A model generated the notes under the pieces. That model had not been told where the DNA came from. It did not search any database and saw nothing but the letters and a program-made list of their open reading frames with translations. Below are positions 43,701 through 51,264 of a DNA stretch of 64,000 nucleotides, piece after piece. Each line of letters opens with the position of its first letter. The stretch's first letter is position 1. A program made the translations under genes and the position numbers. The stretch is from Nocardia sp. BMG111209 (lineage in GTDB: Bacteria; Actinomycetota; Actinomycetes; Mycobacteriales; Mycobacteriaceae): the NCBI RefSeq assembly GCF_000381925.1, contig NZ_KB907307.1, positions 3,162,001 through 3,226,000 on the forward strand, in the 5' to 3' direction.

Positions 43701-46357
43701 GTCAGTGGCTGGACAAATCGACGCGCGAATCCGGCTCGCACCACCTGATCAACGGTCGCAGCCGCAGGGTGATGCTGACGAAGGTCGGCGACATCTTCCA
43801 CGCCGCGGAGATCGCCACCGCCGCCGAGTTGCAGCCGGAGCCGGAGCAGGCGTTCACCGCGGCCTGGCTCGCCGCCGCTCCCCGGTTGCGCGACGCCGCA
43901 CGAGCGGCCCGCGCGGAACTCTCGGCGGATATCGAGAACCACCTGGCCGCGGCTGCCCTCGACGATCTGCTCGACGTGGTCTCGCCCGCACCGGGCCCGG
44001 CACCGGGTGCCGTCCGGCCCGAATCATGGCGATACCCCGGTCTACTCGTCGCGGAGGTGTCCGAGTCGCCGACCCCGCGGCGGCGCGCTCGCGCCCTGGC
44101 CCTGGATCTCTATCGCGCGTGGACGCCGGACAGCGCGATCGCCTGGCTGATCGAGAGCGGCGAATTCTTCACCGCGGACGAGCTGATCGACCAGATCAGC
44201 ACGTCGGCAACCGCGACCGAGACGAAGGCGCTGCGCGATCGGGTTGCCGCCGAACGGATTCGAGCAGTGGAGCGGGTTTCCGCGCGGTGTCGTGAACTTC
44301 TCGCCCGCTACGATCGCGCGGGCATTCCGGAGCCCGCGCTCCCGGACTTCCGGGAGGCGCTGGATCTTCGGGTTGCCGACACCGCGGCCCGGCTGGACGC
44401 GCTGGAGCACGCGCTCGGACAGGCGGAACGGGCCGCCGGCGAGGCGCTGAGCGCACGATTGCGGTTGCGCGCCACGGAGATTCCGGCCCTGCGCGCACGC
44501 CACATCACCGAACTGATCAGCGCCGGTGAGCTGCGGATCGCCCGCGACGTGCTGGACGGAACAGGCGACGGGCCGGTGGTCCCGCTGCATGTCACCGAAC
44601 GGCAGTGGCGGTGGCCGAATCTGTCGCTGGACCAGGTGGTCGGCACCCTCACCCAGCCGCTCGTTCGCCGGCCCGGCACCGAGATCTTCGTGCCGGCCGC
44701 CGACGACACCGCGGCACGGCGATTCCTCGATGCACTGGCCGCGCTCGCCGCCGGAGCACCGGATGCCACCGCCGCATATGTCGGAGCTGTCCAAGGACTC
44801 ATCGCCCGAGTCGATGTGGGGCCGGTCATCACCGAGACCGGCGGTCGCCGCTACGGCACGCTGATGTTGCCGGATCTGCCGCACCTGCCCCATCTGGCCT
44901 TCGTCGAGAGAACCGGGGTGCCGGTGGTCATCGGGTCTCCGCCGGGCGACGGCGGAGTCCGAATCTGCTTGTCGCTGCGGCTGTCCGAACCCGTACACCG
45001 TGGTAGCGGGGTCGCGGTCATCGATATCTCGAGTACCTTGTCGCTGCTGGCCGCGGGGGACGACGGCAAATCGCGGGACCGTTCGGACCGGGTGATCGCA
45101 TTCCTGCGCACGATCTGTACCCAACTGGCCTTCGACGACGTGGTCGAGCCCGCCGCCCTGGCCTATGCGACCGTCGACGAACTCCGCCCCAGGCTGTGGT
45201 GGCTGCTCTATCTGCTGTCCGTGGCCCAGGCGCCGACCGTACTCGACGGACTGCTCGAGATCAGCGGCGGACATCCGGAACCCTTGTGGCAGATACTGCG
45301 CGACGAGATCGCGCGGGTTCACCATCACGGTGACCGATTCGGCCTCGAGCGAATTCGCGAGCACCTCGGCGAGATCGCGCTCGGGGCCGTCCGGCGCGAT
45401 ATCGACGATGATGCCGCGACCGCGACGCTGCTCGTGATGATCGCCTACCAGGTCTTCGACGAGCAGGGCATCCGTGACGGGGTCGTGGTCATCCTCCAGG
45501 AGCTGAACTCGCCGATCAGTGTCGATGCCGTCATCGATATCGACGCCGCGCTGGAACGGTTGCGGCACAGGAGATATCTGCGTCCCGGTGGGGCAGGCGA
45601 TACCGCACCCGGGTCCTGCGGCTGTGGAATCGTCCGCTCGCTGGCCCGTTCGAACCCGATCGCATCGGCCGAACGCATCATCGCGCAGCTCGTCGCGGCG
45701 CACGACAACGATCGGCAGCGCCGGGCCAAGGACGCCATGCGGCGCCGTGCGGCGATCGGATACCTGCACGAACGGGGCCGGCCGGCGATCGGGGCCGTCG
45801 ACGATGCCCGCTCCGATGTCGAGGTCAACCGGAGGTTGAACCTGGAGGACCGATGGTATTCGCCCACCGTCGTCGACGTCCATGCCGAGGCGGTGAAAGT
45901 ATGTGCACGACTGGATGATTCGGCCACCCAGGTGGACATTCTGCTGAGCCCGGAATCGAGCCCGCCGGCCCGGGTGTTCCTGCCTCCGCTGGCCGTGGTG
46001 CTGCTCGTCGAGAATCTGGCGAAGAATGCCGCCGAGGCGGCGGCCGCGAACGCCTCTGCCGCAGAGGCCGATCGCGGGACCGTCTCGATCGGGATCGCCG
46101 TCGACGGCCGGAGCCGCCGGGTGGTCATCGATGTCGGCGACAGCGGGGACGGTGTCCCGGCCGCCGTGCGGGAGAGCCTGGAGCGTGGTGAGACACCCTT
46201 GTCCACCAAACACAGCGGCCACGGAGTAGGGCTCGCCGAGGTGCGGACGACCATCGAGGACCACGGCGGCGAACTGACCCTGCTGCCCGATCGAAGCCGT
46301 TGGGGCGGAGCCCACTTCAGGGCGACGCTACCCCTGTATCTGCGGGGGGCCGGGTAG
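40703..46357 (+). CDS. Giant double-HKD phospholipase D with C-terminal histidine-kinase ATPase (MkoB-like)
   Basis: 1884 residues from the ATG in the helicase stop. Two PLD catalytic motifs: HAKLVIAD near 421 followed by TSKNF, and HAKVLVTD near 642 followed by GSYNY, so a complete HKD nuclease/lipase pair. About 1100 residues of helical, low-similarity sequence follow. The C-terminus is a histidine-kinase ATPase: N-box VENLAKNAAEA near 1769, G1 DVGDSGDGVP near 1809, G2 STKHSGHGVGL near 1832. A kinase phospho-accepting His was not assigned. Type I Mokosh pairs a kinase-helicase with a PLD protein; the HATPase is not part of that description. It ends 30 bp inside the convergent receiver gene. 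Confidence 0.88.
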   Translation: MNPVEVYVECEVLEVRLRLAPATDASPLETLVLRAIDPDPHGAGPQEQRRGVDTYLELAQMFGLTPRMMIDLLGDLWRAQRVGIDFGAQPERIRLTEKARAELGQLSERDFLSSSSRSSDTQKILLETLTGAVLPIGAARWRARHAGLKVPRSSLDKRPRDIERHELAAAVQRNLERIDDRAPSRVADVHLVPDPQRTGNPIQYFALTVKAGIDHRGRLLVQVEDRALTRTAQREATARLQQLIEDDPTHNFVKTLRGQATPIHEPLERVDLQLAALQRSIAGLAATEPAHRQSEHDRVAAAATLLGIEIADMAARQTRVVAIRTTDEHRAEICAMLESARQQVVFVVPWIRYNGLAPFVETITAAVARGVHIVILWGIDRNRGTLENNVLNALDGIERAARASGAGGALHYDRGLPSHVHAKLVIADDRRFLVTSKNFFTASELAEFGVAATALDDTLAPLAADVLRWARDATPSPQVAEAIVTDHRMFGNRAPYPAPALSLPRADATLLAAAPGSAELRVWASAWQTTGEYLGDLLTGLLPVASLVTDGLHRTLMWEALRNAAARVVICSDRLSPDIVTDDFIDEVNRCVARGTDVTIVYRRFPDTEQERGRHQAGILADLAGNRGTGRGRLLIRCDEDSHAKVLVTDDLVVVGSYNYLSFEATYRSGRRRQRSEVSLQLYSPTMALAIAAMVEDGTPGIPAPATEPHAPTIPVDSLRANELLVALAAAPRSAAGAKPPDSAEIATRVRTIASLCRSGTTEFAIATVLAEAGADPRTLERLYAAVVSELAVDDISHDGWCIRLVDILWRRGNWVAAHVVRTAIDSETVVPRRSVTALAAAHRSTGCPPLLAETALTEAATPAEVTALSIWAAATYLDTGHSVLRDGAELLLEMVAPAARAFIELALESVAAMGLLPRQALADRTSVEARQAESERAWLTLGEAIRAFRQAQHSCVQERMTKSYLLEPGGQISMLELLADSRDPVATRGWLADNGGERGQWLDKSTRESGSHHLINGRSRRVMLTKVGDIFHAAEIATAAELQPEPEQAFTAAWLAAAPRLRDAARAARAELSADIENHLAAAALDDLLDVVSPAPGPAPGAVRPESWRYPGLLVAEVSESPTPRRRARALALDLYRAWTPDSAIAWLIESGEFFTADELIDQISTSATATETKALRDRVAAERIRAVERVSARCRELLARYDRAGIPEPALPDFREALDLRVADTAARLDALEHALGQAERAAGEALSARLRLRATEIPALRARHITELISAGELRIARDVLDGTGDGPVVPLHVTERQWRWPNLSLDQVVGTLTQPLVRRPGTEIFVPAADDTAARRFLDALAALAAGAPDATAAYVGAVQGLIARVDVGPVITETGGRRYGTLMLPDLPHLPHLAFVERTGVPVVIGSPPGDGGVRICLSLRLSEPVHRGSGVAVIDISSTLSLLAAGDDGKSRDRSDRVIAFLRTICTQLAFDDVVEPAALAYATVDELRPRLWWLLYLLSVAQAPTVLDGLLEISGGHPEPLWQILRDEIARVHHHGDRFGLERIREHLGEIALGAVRRDIDDDAATATLLVMIAYQVFDEQGIRDGVVVILQELNSPISVDAVIDIDAALERLRHRRYLRPGGAGDTAPGSCGCGIVRSLARSNPIASAERIIAQLVAAHDNDRQRRAKDAMRRRAAIGYLHERGRPAIGAVDDARSDVEVNRRLNLEDRWYSPTVVDVHAEAVKVCARLDDSATQVDILLSPESSPPARVFLPPLAVVLLVENLAKNAAEAAAANASAAEADRGTVSIGIAVDGRSRRVVIDVGDSGDGVPAAVRESLERGETPLSTKHSGHGVGLAEVRTTIEDHGGELTLLPDRSRWGGAHFRATLPLYLRGAG

Positions 46358-47413
46358 GCCGTATCGCTTCGCGAACCGGTGCTGCGCCTCCCGGAGCGCG
46401 GCGAGGTCCTTCCGATAGGAGATCCGGTGCAGGTCGTCGTGCTGGAGCTCCATGACGGAGATGTCCCCCTCGCGACCCTGCTCGATCAGCCACTTCCGCG
46501 CGAAGGTCCGCATCCGCGGCAGGGTCTGCTGGATCCGGCCGATGGCCCGGGCGTCGACGCCCTCCCGATCGTCCTCGAACAGCGTCCGGATCTTCTGCAC
46601 CACGACATGGAAATCGCTGGTCGCGCTGTCGTCGGACTTGGGTACCACGTCCTCGAGGTTGTACTTGGCGAGGAAGTCCACGTGGGTCATGTTCCGCGGT
46701 GGATCGAATGTCATGAGCACCACGGGAATTCGCACCCGGCTGCGGGAGATGGCGTCCGCGATGACCAGGCCGTCGCGGTCGTTGTAGGAGGCCGAGAGGT
46801 GCTGGTCCACCAGAACCGCGTCGAATCGTTCGTCCAGTCCGCCGCGATGCAACGGCCAGAACTCCTCGATATTCGTCACCAGCGTGCAATCGAATTCGCC
46901 GAGCAGGCTCATCAGCCGAGGCCCGACCCGGTCCTCGACGATGAGCAACCGGCGCCGCCGCAGCAGCGCACGCAGATCGATCAGTTTCGTTCTCGCCGTG
47001 TGCAATTCGTCCCAGATCGAGGTGGGCTCCAGGAATCTCGGCGGACCCGCGCGCCACAGTCGCAGGGCCTCGGTCACCGTCTCGATCGTGTGCTGCGCGC
47101 GCCCGGCGCGGGCGGCGGCCACGAGTTGCTGTCCGTCCACCCGATCCGGATCCAGGTTCAGTCGGTATCCTTGCCGTGCGTTACCGCGCGGGATGTCCAG
47201 CCCGCGATTGCGCAAGCGGGTGAGCCGGGCGTGCAGCGCGGGGATATCGTGCTCGTCTCGCCACAACTCCTGTACCGGAACACGATTCGGCGCTCGCATG
47301 GCCAGCAGCGCCAGCGTGCGGGCGTCCTCCTCGCCGTCGAGCGGGTCCGCCACGGCGTTCGGGCGGCGCAGGGTGACTGTGCCGTCGAGTATCTCGATCC
47401 GTACCGCGTCCAC
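46328..47413 (-). CDS. SARP-like DNA-binding protein with C-terminal receiver domain
   Basis: 361 residues from the GTG at 47413 (AGGGGAG eight bases upstream). The first ~90 residues are an OmpR/SARP winged helix ending in RQGYRLNL. Residues 91-150 look like a BTAD segment (EALRLWRAGPPRFLE..W). A receiver follows with acidic pair Glu160-Asp161 (IVED), phospho-acceptor Asp203 (LVDQHL), Thr235 (LMTF) and Lys259 (VVPKS), all intact. Output-before-receiver is the reverse of ordinary response regulators. It is convergent with, and overlaps, the PLD-HATPase gene, making that protein's ATPase the obvious cognate kinase, and it is divergent from the cyclase gene. Confidence 0.82.
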   Translation of the reverse strand: MDAVRIEILDGTVTLRRPNAVADPLDGEEDARTLALLAMRAPNRVPVQELWRDEHDIPALHARLTRLRNRGLDIPRGNARQGYRLNLDPDRVDGQQLVAAARAGRAQHTIETVTEALRLWRAGPPRFLEPTSIWDELHTARTKLIDLRALLRRRRLLIVEDRVGPRLMSLLGEFDCTLVTNIEEFWPLHRGGLDERFDAVLVDQHLSASYNDRDGLVIADAISRSRVRIPVVLMTFDPPRNMTHVDFLAKYNLEDVVPKSDDSATSDFHVVVQKIRTLFEDDREGVDARAIGRIQQTLPRMRTFARKWLIEQGREGDISVMELQHDDLHRISYRKDLAALREAQHRFAKRYGLPGPPQIQG

Positions 47414-47455
47414 GCCGACTCCCCTGCCGAATCCGACGTGCCCCCGACATGGGGT

Positions 47456-47469
47456 CGGACGAATGTCCG
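47456..47469. promoter_or_regulatory. Inverted repeat in the RR/cyclase divergent promoter
   Basis: CGGAC-GAAT-GTCCG is a perfect inverted repeat about 45 bp upstream of the receiver gene and about 110 bp upstream of the cyclase gene. It could be the operator of the SARP-like regulator; no second copy was found upstream of the helicase, only a lone TGTCCGG half-site. Confidence 0.4.
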
Positions 47470-47577
47470 GCAACTGTAAGTTTCTGCGTCCCACCTGCCT
47501 TCATTGTCGCACCAGAGTGGGAATCGGTCGGCGGAAACAGCAGGCCACATCCGATTCCGATTGTCAGGAGACACCTC

Positions 47578-48750
47578 GTGAACGCGTACACCACCCGCTC
47601 GGACGTCATCGGGCACTACACGGCTCTCGTCGGAGATATCGTCAACTCCACCGGGATCAAGGAGACCCAGCCGGAGCCCGCCTGGGTCACCGGAACCAAG
47701 TTCCTCTACGACACCGCCGAGAACAGCCTCGTCGACTCCGTCCGCGAGCACGTGTGGTGCAAGACGGTCGGGGACGCGATCATGTGGGTGTGCCCCGCCA
47801 CGTACACGGCGGATCTGCTCAACAGCGCGATCGATCTGCTCGAGGCGATCAACGACGCGAACCGCGGCCAGGCGGGCGGCATCGGGACCATCGACTACAA
47901 CATCACGATCGGCGTCGCCACCGGCTCGCTGGTCGAACTGGAATTCCGGGACGGCCGGCGCGACTACATCGGGCAGACGGCCGACAAAGCGTTCCGGCTG
48001 TCCGGGATCGCCACGCCCAACGCCCTGCTCGCCGACAGCGCGACCGTCGCCGCGGGCAATATGACCATCCTGCGCAGCCGGGTCGGCAGAGCCCTCGATC
48101 GGCCGGTGGAGGAATACCTGAGCGCGCGGGAATCGGCGCCGCTCAAGGGATTCGCCCACCGGGTGGATTACCACGAGATCCAGTGGGCCAAGCAGTTGTT
48201 CGGCGTGAAGTCGGGCAACCTCACCGAGGCCGCGACCCGGGGAGAACGGGTCGTGTCGCCGCCGCCGAAAACCGTGCCGGCGGCCGGGCAGGCGAGCGAG
48301 CAGCGCACCGGCAAGGTCAAGATGTGGAATGCGGATCGGGGCTTCGGGTTCGTCACCGACCCGGTGACCGACGAGGACTTCTACCTCTCGCCCCGCGCGC
48401 TCGTGTACGCCGATGATGCCGGTCTGATCGCGCGCCCGGGGGCCGAGGTGGTGTTCGTCGTCGCGCCACCGCTGTCGGAGGGAAAATCCCGCCGCGGCGT
48501 CTGCGTGCTCGTCGCCGGGCAGTCGGCCGAGGGCCGTATCAGCTACATCCACCCGACGAAGCCGTTCGGTTTCGTCGCGGTGGTCGATGATCACGGCGGC
48601 AAGGTCAGCCTGCACACCCCGCTCCCCGATGAGGCGCGGGCCCGGTTCACCGTGGGCGACGAGGTCGCCTTCGATGTCACAGTCTCCGCCCGGGGCGCGC
48701 AGGCGAGCAATCTCGAACCGGTCGACGAGGGCGACACCTCCGCGGCATAG
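47578..48750 (+). CDS. Pycsar-type class III nucleotidyl cyclase fused to two cold-shock domains
   Basis: 390 residues from a GTG (AGGAG upstream). Class III cyclase homology domain: metal-binding Asp20 (VGDIVNST) and Asp66 (GDAIMW), then GVATGSLVELE and DYIGQTADKAFRLSG, with the transition-state Arg candidate in FRL. Two cold-shock folds follow: GKVKMWNADRGFGFVTD near 243 and GRISYIHPTKPFGFVAV near 319, each with RNP-like aromatic motifs. Pycsar cyclases make cCMP or cUMP on phage infection and activate a nearby effector; a PycTM-type gene follows. CSDs bind single-stranded RNA or DNA, which could be the infection sensor. The product nucleotide cannot be told from sequence alone. Confidence 0.82.
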   Translation: MNAYTTRSDVIGHYTALVGDIVNSTGIKETQPEPAWVTGTKFLYDTAENSLVDSVREHVWCKTVGDAIMWVCPATYTADLLNSAIDLLEAINDANRGQAGGIGTIDYNITIGVATGSLVELEFRDGRRDYIGQTADKAFRLSGIATPNALLADSATVAAGNMTILRSRVGRALDRPVEEYLSARESAPLKGFAHRVDYHEIQWAKQLFGVKSGNLTEAATRGERVVSPPPKTVPAAGQASEQRTGKVKMWNADRGFGFVTDPVTDEDFYLSPRALVYADDAGLIARPGAEVVFVVAPPLSEGKSRRGVCVLVAGQSAEGRISYIHPTKPFGFVAVVDDHGGKVSLHTPLPDEARARFTVGDEVAFDVTVSARGAQASNLEPVDEGDTSAA

Positions 48751-48758
48751 CGATTCCG

Positions 48759-48796
48759 CCGGTCGCCCGGTTCCCGGCCGGGAACCGGGCGACCGG
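48759..48796. terminator. 38-bp perfect palindrome between cyclase and effector
   Basis: The arm CCGGTCGCCCGGTTCCCGG is followed at once by its exact reverse complement, 8 bp after the cyclase stop and 30 bp before the effector start. The hairpin is far stronger than most terminators here but has no U-tract. TTCGAG repeated three times follows. It probably attenuates the effector relative to the cyclase, or shields the mRNA end. Confidence 0.75.
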
Positions 48797-48826
48797 CCCG
48801 TTCGAGTTCGAGTTCGAGGAGAGAAC

Positions 48827-49429
48827 ATGACTTTCGGGATGAGCAGGCTCGGGCTGGACCGGGGCCGGGTAGGGATCGAACGACCGCCGGTGACCGCCCG
48901 GCCCGACCGGCACCCCGGTCCGGTCGCCGAGTCGATCTCGCCGTGGGAGGACGCCAAATTGGCGATGACCGAATTCGGCAACTGGATCAAGAACGCGGAC
49001 ACGAAGGTCGCCGTGCAGGCCGCCGCGCTGGGCGTCGTGATCACCGCCGCCGGCTCGAAGGCGGATCTCTTCCGTCGCGCGCTGTCGGACCCCGCCGCCG
49101 GCTGCCGGGCGATGCTCGTCGGCCCCTTGTTACTGCTGCTGGGCGCAATCGTCGCGACCGGGATGTACCTGTACCGGGCACTCGCACCGCGCACCGCGGC
49201 GACGGAGTGGAGCCGGTTCTCGTGGCCGAGCATCGCCGCGGCGGCACAGCCGCCCGAGGTGCTGGACCGCCGATCGACACTGCGCGAGGCGTGGTCGCAG
49301 AACTACGCACTGGCCAGGATCGCGGACGAGAAGTTCGCGGCCTGCCGAAATGCGTTGCGCTGCTTCGGGTTGACGCTGATTCTGTTCGCAGCCTGTATCG
49401 GCGTCGCCACCTGGCAGGCCTCGGGGTGA
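48827..49429 (+). CDS. PycTM-type membrane effector (DUF5706)
   Basis: 200 residues from the ATG with GAGGAGAG upstream. After a 50-residue soluble N-terminus comes the PycTM signature NADTKVAVQAA at 57-66, where related proteins read ADTKAxxLL, leading into the first TM (to about 76). Further TM spans lie near 95-117 and 178-197. Pycsar TM effectors open or damage the inner membrane when bound to cCMP/cUMP and stop phage growth by killing the cell. The cyclase gene is 76 bp upstream, beyond a strong palindrome. Confidence 0.8.
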   Translation: MTFGMSRLGLDRGRVGIERPPVTARPDRHPGPVAESISPWEDAKLAMTEFGNWIKNADTKVAVQAAALGVVITAAGSKADLFRRALSDPAAGCRAMLVGPLLLLLGAIVATGMYLYRALAPRTAATEWSRFSWPSIAAAAQPPEVLDRRSTLREAWSQNYALARIADEKFAACRNALRCFGLTLILFAACIGVATWQASG

Positions 49430-49437
49430 GGCCGGTG

Positions 49438-50007
49438 TCACCGGTCGTCGGCGCCCAGTAGGTGGCGGATGCGGGTGGTGATCAGGTCGGCGAGGTCGGT
49501 TGCGGGGAGGTCCTGGAGGCCGGTGGATACGCGCAGGAACGGTTCGAACAGTTGCCAGCCGAGGCCGAAGGCGGCGGCGTGGGCTACGGCGAGGGCGGCG
49601 GTGCGGTCGTCGGGGTGGTCGGCGCGGGTGCGGTCCAGGAGTTGTTGCATGACCGGGAAGCGTTGTTGCAACGTCTCCACGGGGTAGCCGTCGAGGATGC
49701 AGCGGGCCAGTACGCGCAGGTGGCGGGCGAATCGGGGGTCGGTGACCGAGAAGCCTTCGGCGGCGGCGAGGGTGCCGGATTCGGTGCCGAGGTGGTCCAG
49801 TACCCGGCCGACCAGTTCGTCCTTCGTGCCGAAGTGGCGGAACACCAGGCCGTGGTTCACTCCGGCGCGCTCGGCGATGTCGCGGATCGAGGTGGCCGTG
49901 GGGCCGCGCTCGGCGAACAGGTCCGCGGCGTGGGTCAGGACCGCGGCGGCCACGGCCTCGCGGCCGACGGGTCCCTCGCGCGGCGGGGCCGCTCGGCGTT
50001 CGGTCAT
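49438..50007 (-). CDS. TetR-family regulator
   Basis: 189 residues. HTH: HAADLFAERGPTATSIRDIAERAGVNHGLVFRHFGTKDEL. It is divergent from the TauD dioxygenase gene; a perfect inverted repeat lies in the gap just upstream of that gene, so it is the probable local repressor. Nine bp separate its stop from that of the convergent PycTM gene. The 248-bp gap to TauD is otherwise empty. Confidence 0.87.
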   Translation of the reverse strand: MTERRAAPPREGPVGREAVAAAVLTHAADLFAERGPTATSIRDIAERAGVNHGLVFRHFGTKDELVGRVLDHLGTESGTLAAAEGFSVTDPRFARHLRVLARCILDGYPVETLQQRFPVMQQLLDRTRADHPDDRTAALAVAHAAAFGLGWQLFEPFLRVSTGLQDLPATDLADLITTRIRHLLGADDR

Positions 50008-50216
50008 CCGTCCACGCTAACGGAGGTCGTGCCGCCGCCGGCGCGGCGATGGCGGGCCGCACCGGGTGGTGGTCGGCGGGATCGGCGGCGATGCCGGGGC
50101 GGGTGCTGGAATCAGGGTGAATCCAATGCTCGGTGGCGGTGTTGTGGCTGTTCAGGGGGTCGGTCGGCGGCGGTGGGGGTGTTGTGGAGCTCGGGTGGGG
50201 TCGGCGGGGGTTAGCC

Positions 50217-50234
50217 TGTAGTCAGGCGACTACA
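50217..50234. promoter_or_regulatory. Operator upstream of TauD: TGTAGTC-N4-GACTACA
   Basis: Perfect 7-bp arms with a 4-bp centre, 22 bp before the dioxygenase ATG. Position and symmetry fit binding by the divergently encoded TetR protein. Confidence 0.7.
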
Positions 50235-50255
50235 GCTCTCACATCTGGAGGACAT

Positions 50256-51221
50256 ATGGCCGAGTCGGCGGTTGCGGAGCGGGCGGCGGGCGGGGTTGTC
50301 GAGGGGCCGCGGGCGGCGGCGTTGCCGGACTATCCCCCGCTGCTCACCGGGCCCTTCGCCCATCTCGCGGCGGAGCGGGATCGGCTCGCGGGACTGCGGT
50401 GGCAGCATTTCGACGCGCGGCAGGCGGGGGTGACCCTGGGTGCGGAGATCAGTGGGATCGATCTCGGCGCCGAACTCGCCGACGAGGTGATCGCCGAGTT
50501 GCGGCGGGCCTTGCACGACTACAAGGTGCTGTTCTTCCGGGAGCAGCCGGTGTCGCCGGAACGGCATCTGGCATTCGCGCGGCGATTCGGGGATCTGGAG
50601 ATCCATCCGGCGCTCCGATCCAACAGTGAGCAACCGGAATTGGTGCGATTCGAGAAATCGGCGACGGTTTCCGGATACGAGAATTCCTGGCACCACGACG
50701 TCACCTGGCGGGAATTCCCTTCCATGGGTGCGATTCTGCACGCGATCTCGGTACCGCCGATCGGGGGTGACACGGTGTTCAGCGATATGTACGCCGCGTA
50801 CGACAGTCTCGATCAGGAGACCCGCGACGAGATCGAGAATCTCGACGCGATCCACGATTTCCTGCAGGCGTTCCGGCATCTGGTGCCCGCGGATCAGCAC
50901 GCGGAGATGCGGGCACGGTTCCCGGCGGTGCGGCATCCGGTGGTGTGCACACACGCCGCCACCGGGCGGCGGCATCTGTATGTGAATCGGGTGTTCGTGC
51001 AGCGTATCGAGGGGCCGGCGCCGGAGGCGTCGCGAGCGCTGATCGATCGGCTCGCCCGTACCGTCGACGCGCCGGAGCATCAGGTGCGGCTGAAGTGGGA
51101 GCCGGATACGGTCGCCTTCTGGGACAACCGGGCCGTACAGCACTACGCGGCAAGCGATTACTGGCCGCACACCCGGATCGTGGAGCGGGCCTCGATCGTC
51201 GGGCCGCGACCGGTGCGGTGA
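50256..51221 (+). CDS. TauD/TfdA-family Fe(II)/2-oxoglutarate dioxygenase
   Basis: 321 residues, with TGGAGGA before the ATG. Metal facial triad: HHD in NSWHHDVTWRE near 146-148, and the distal His in VQHYA near 296; 2OG-binding Arg in TRIVERAS. Such enzymes hydroxylate taurine, alkyl sulfates or other acids to release sulfite or aldehydes. The substrate cannot be assigned; the downstream LLM oxidoreductase and the later sulfotransferase operon make organosulfur chemistry possible. Confidence 0.87.
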   Translation: MAESAVAERAAGGVVEGPRAAALPDYPPLLTGPFAHLAAERDRLAGLRWQHFDARQAGVTLGAEISGIDLGAELADEVIAELRRALHDYKVLFFREQPVSPERHLAFARRFGDLEIHPALRSNSEQPELVRFEKSATVSGYENSWHHDVTWREFPSMGAILHAISVPPIGGDTVFSDMYAAYDSLDQETRDEIENLDAIHDFLQAFRHLVPADQHAEMRARFPAVRHPVVCTHAATGRRHLYVNRVFVQRIEGPAPEASRALIDRLARTVDAPEHQVRLKWEPDTVAFWDNRAVQHYAASDYWPHTRIVERASIVGPRPVR

Positions 51222-51264
51222 ATCGCGTTCGGGCCGGTGGGATTCCGGTGCCGGACGGGATCGC

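Noticed and set aside
41531..46315. Long minus-strand frames opposite the PLD-HATPase gene
   Set aside because: Antisense shadows of a gene with clear HKD and ATPase motifs.
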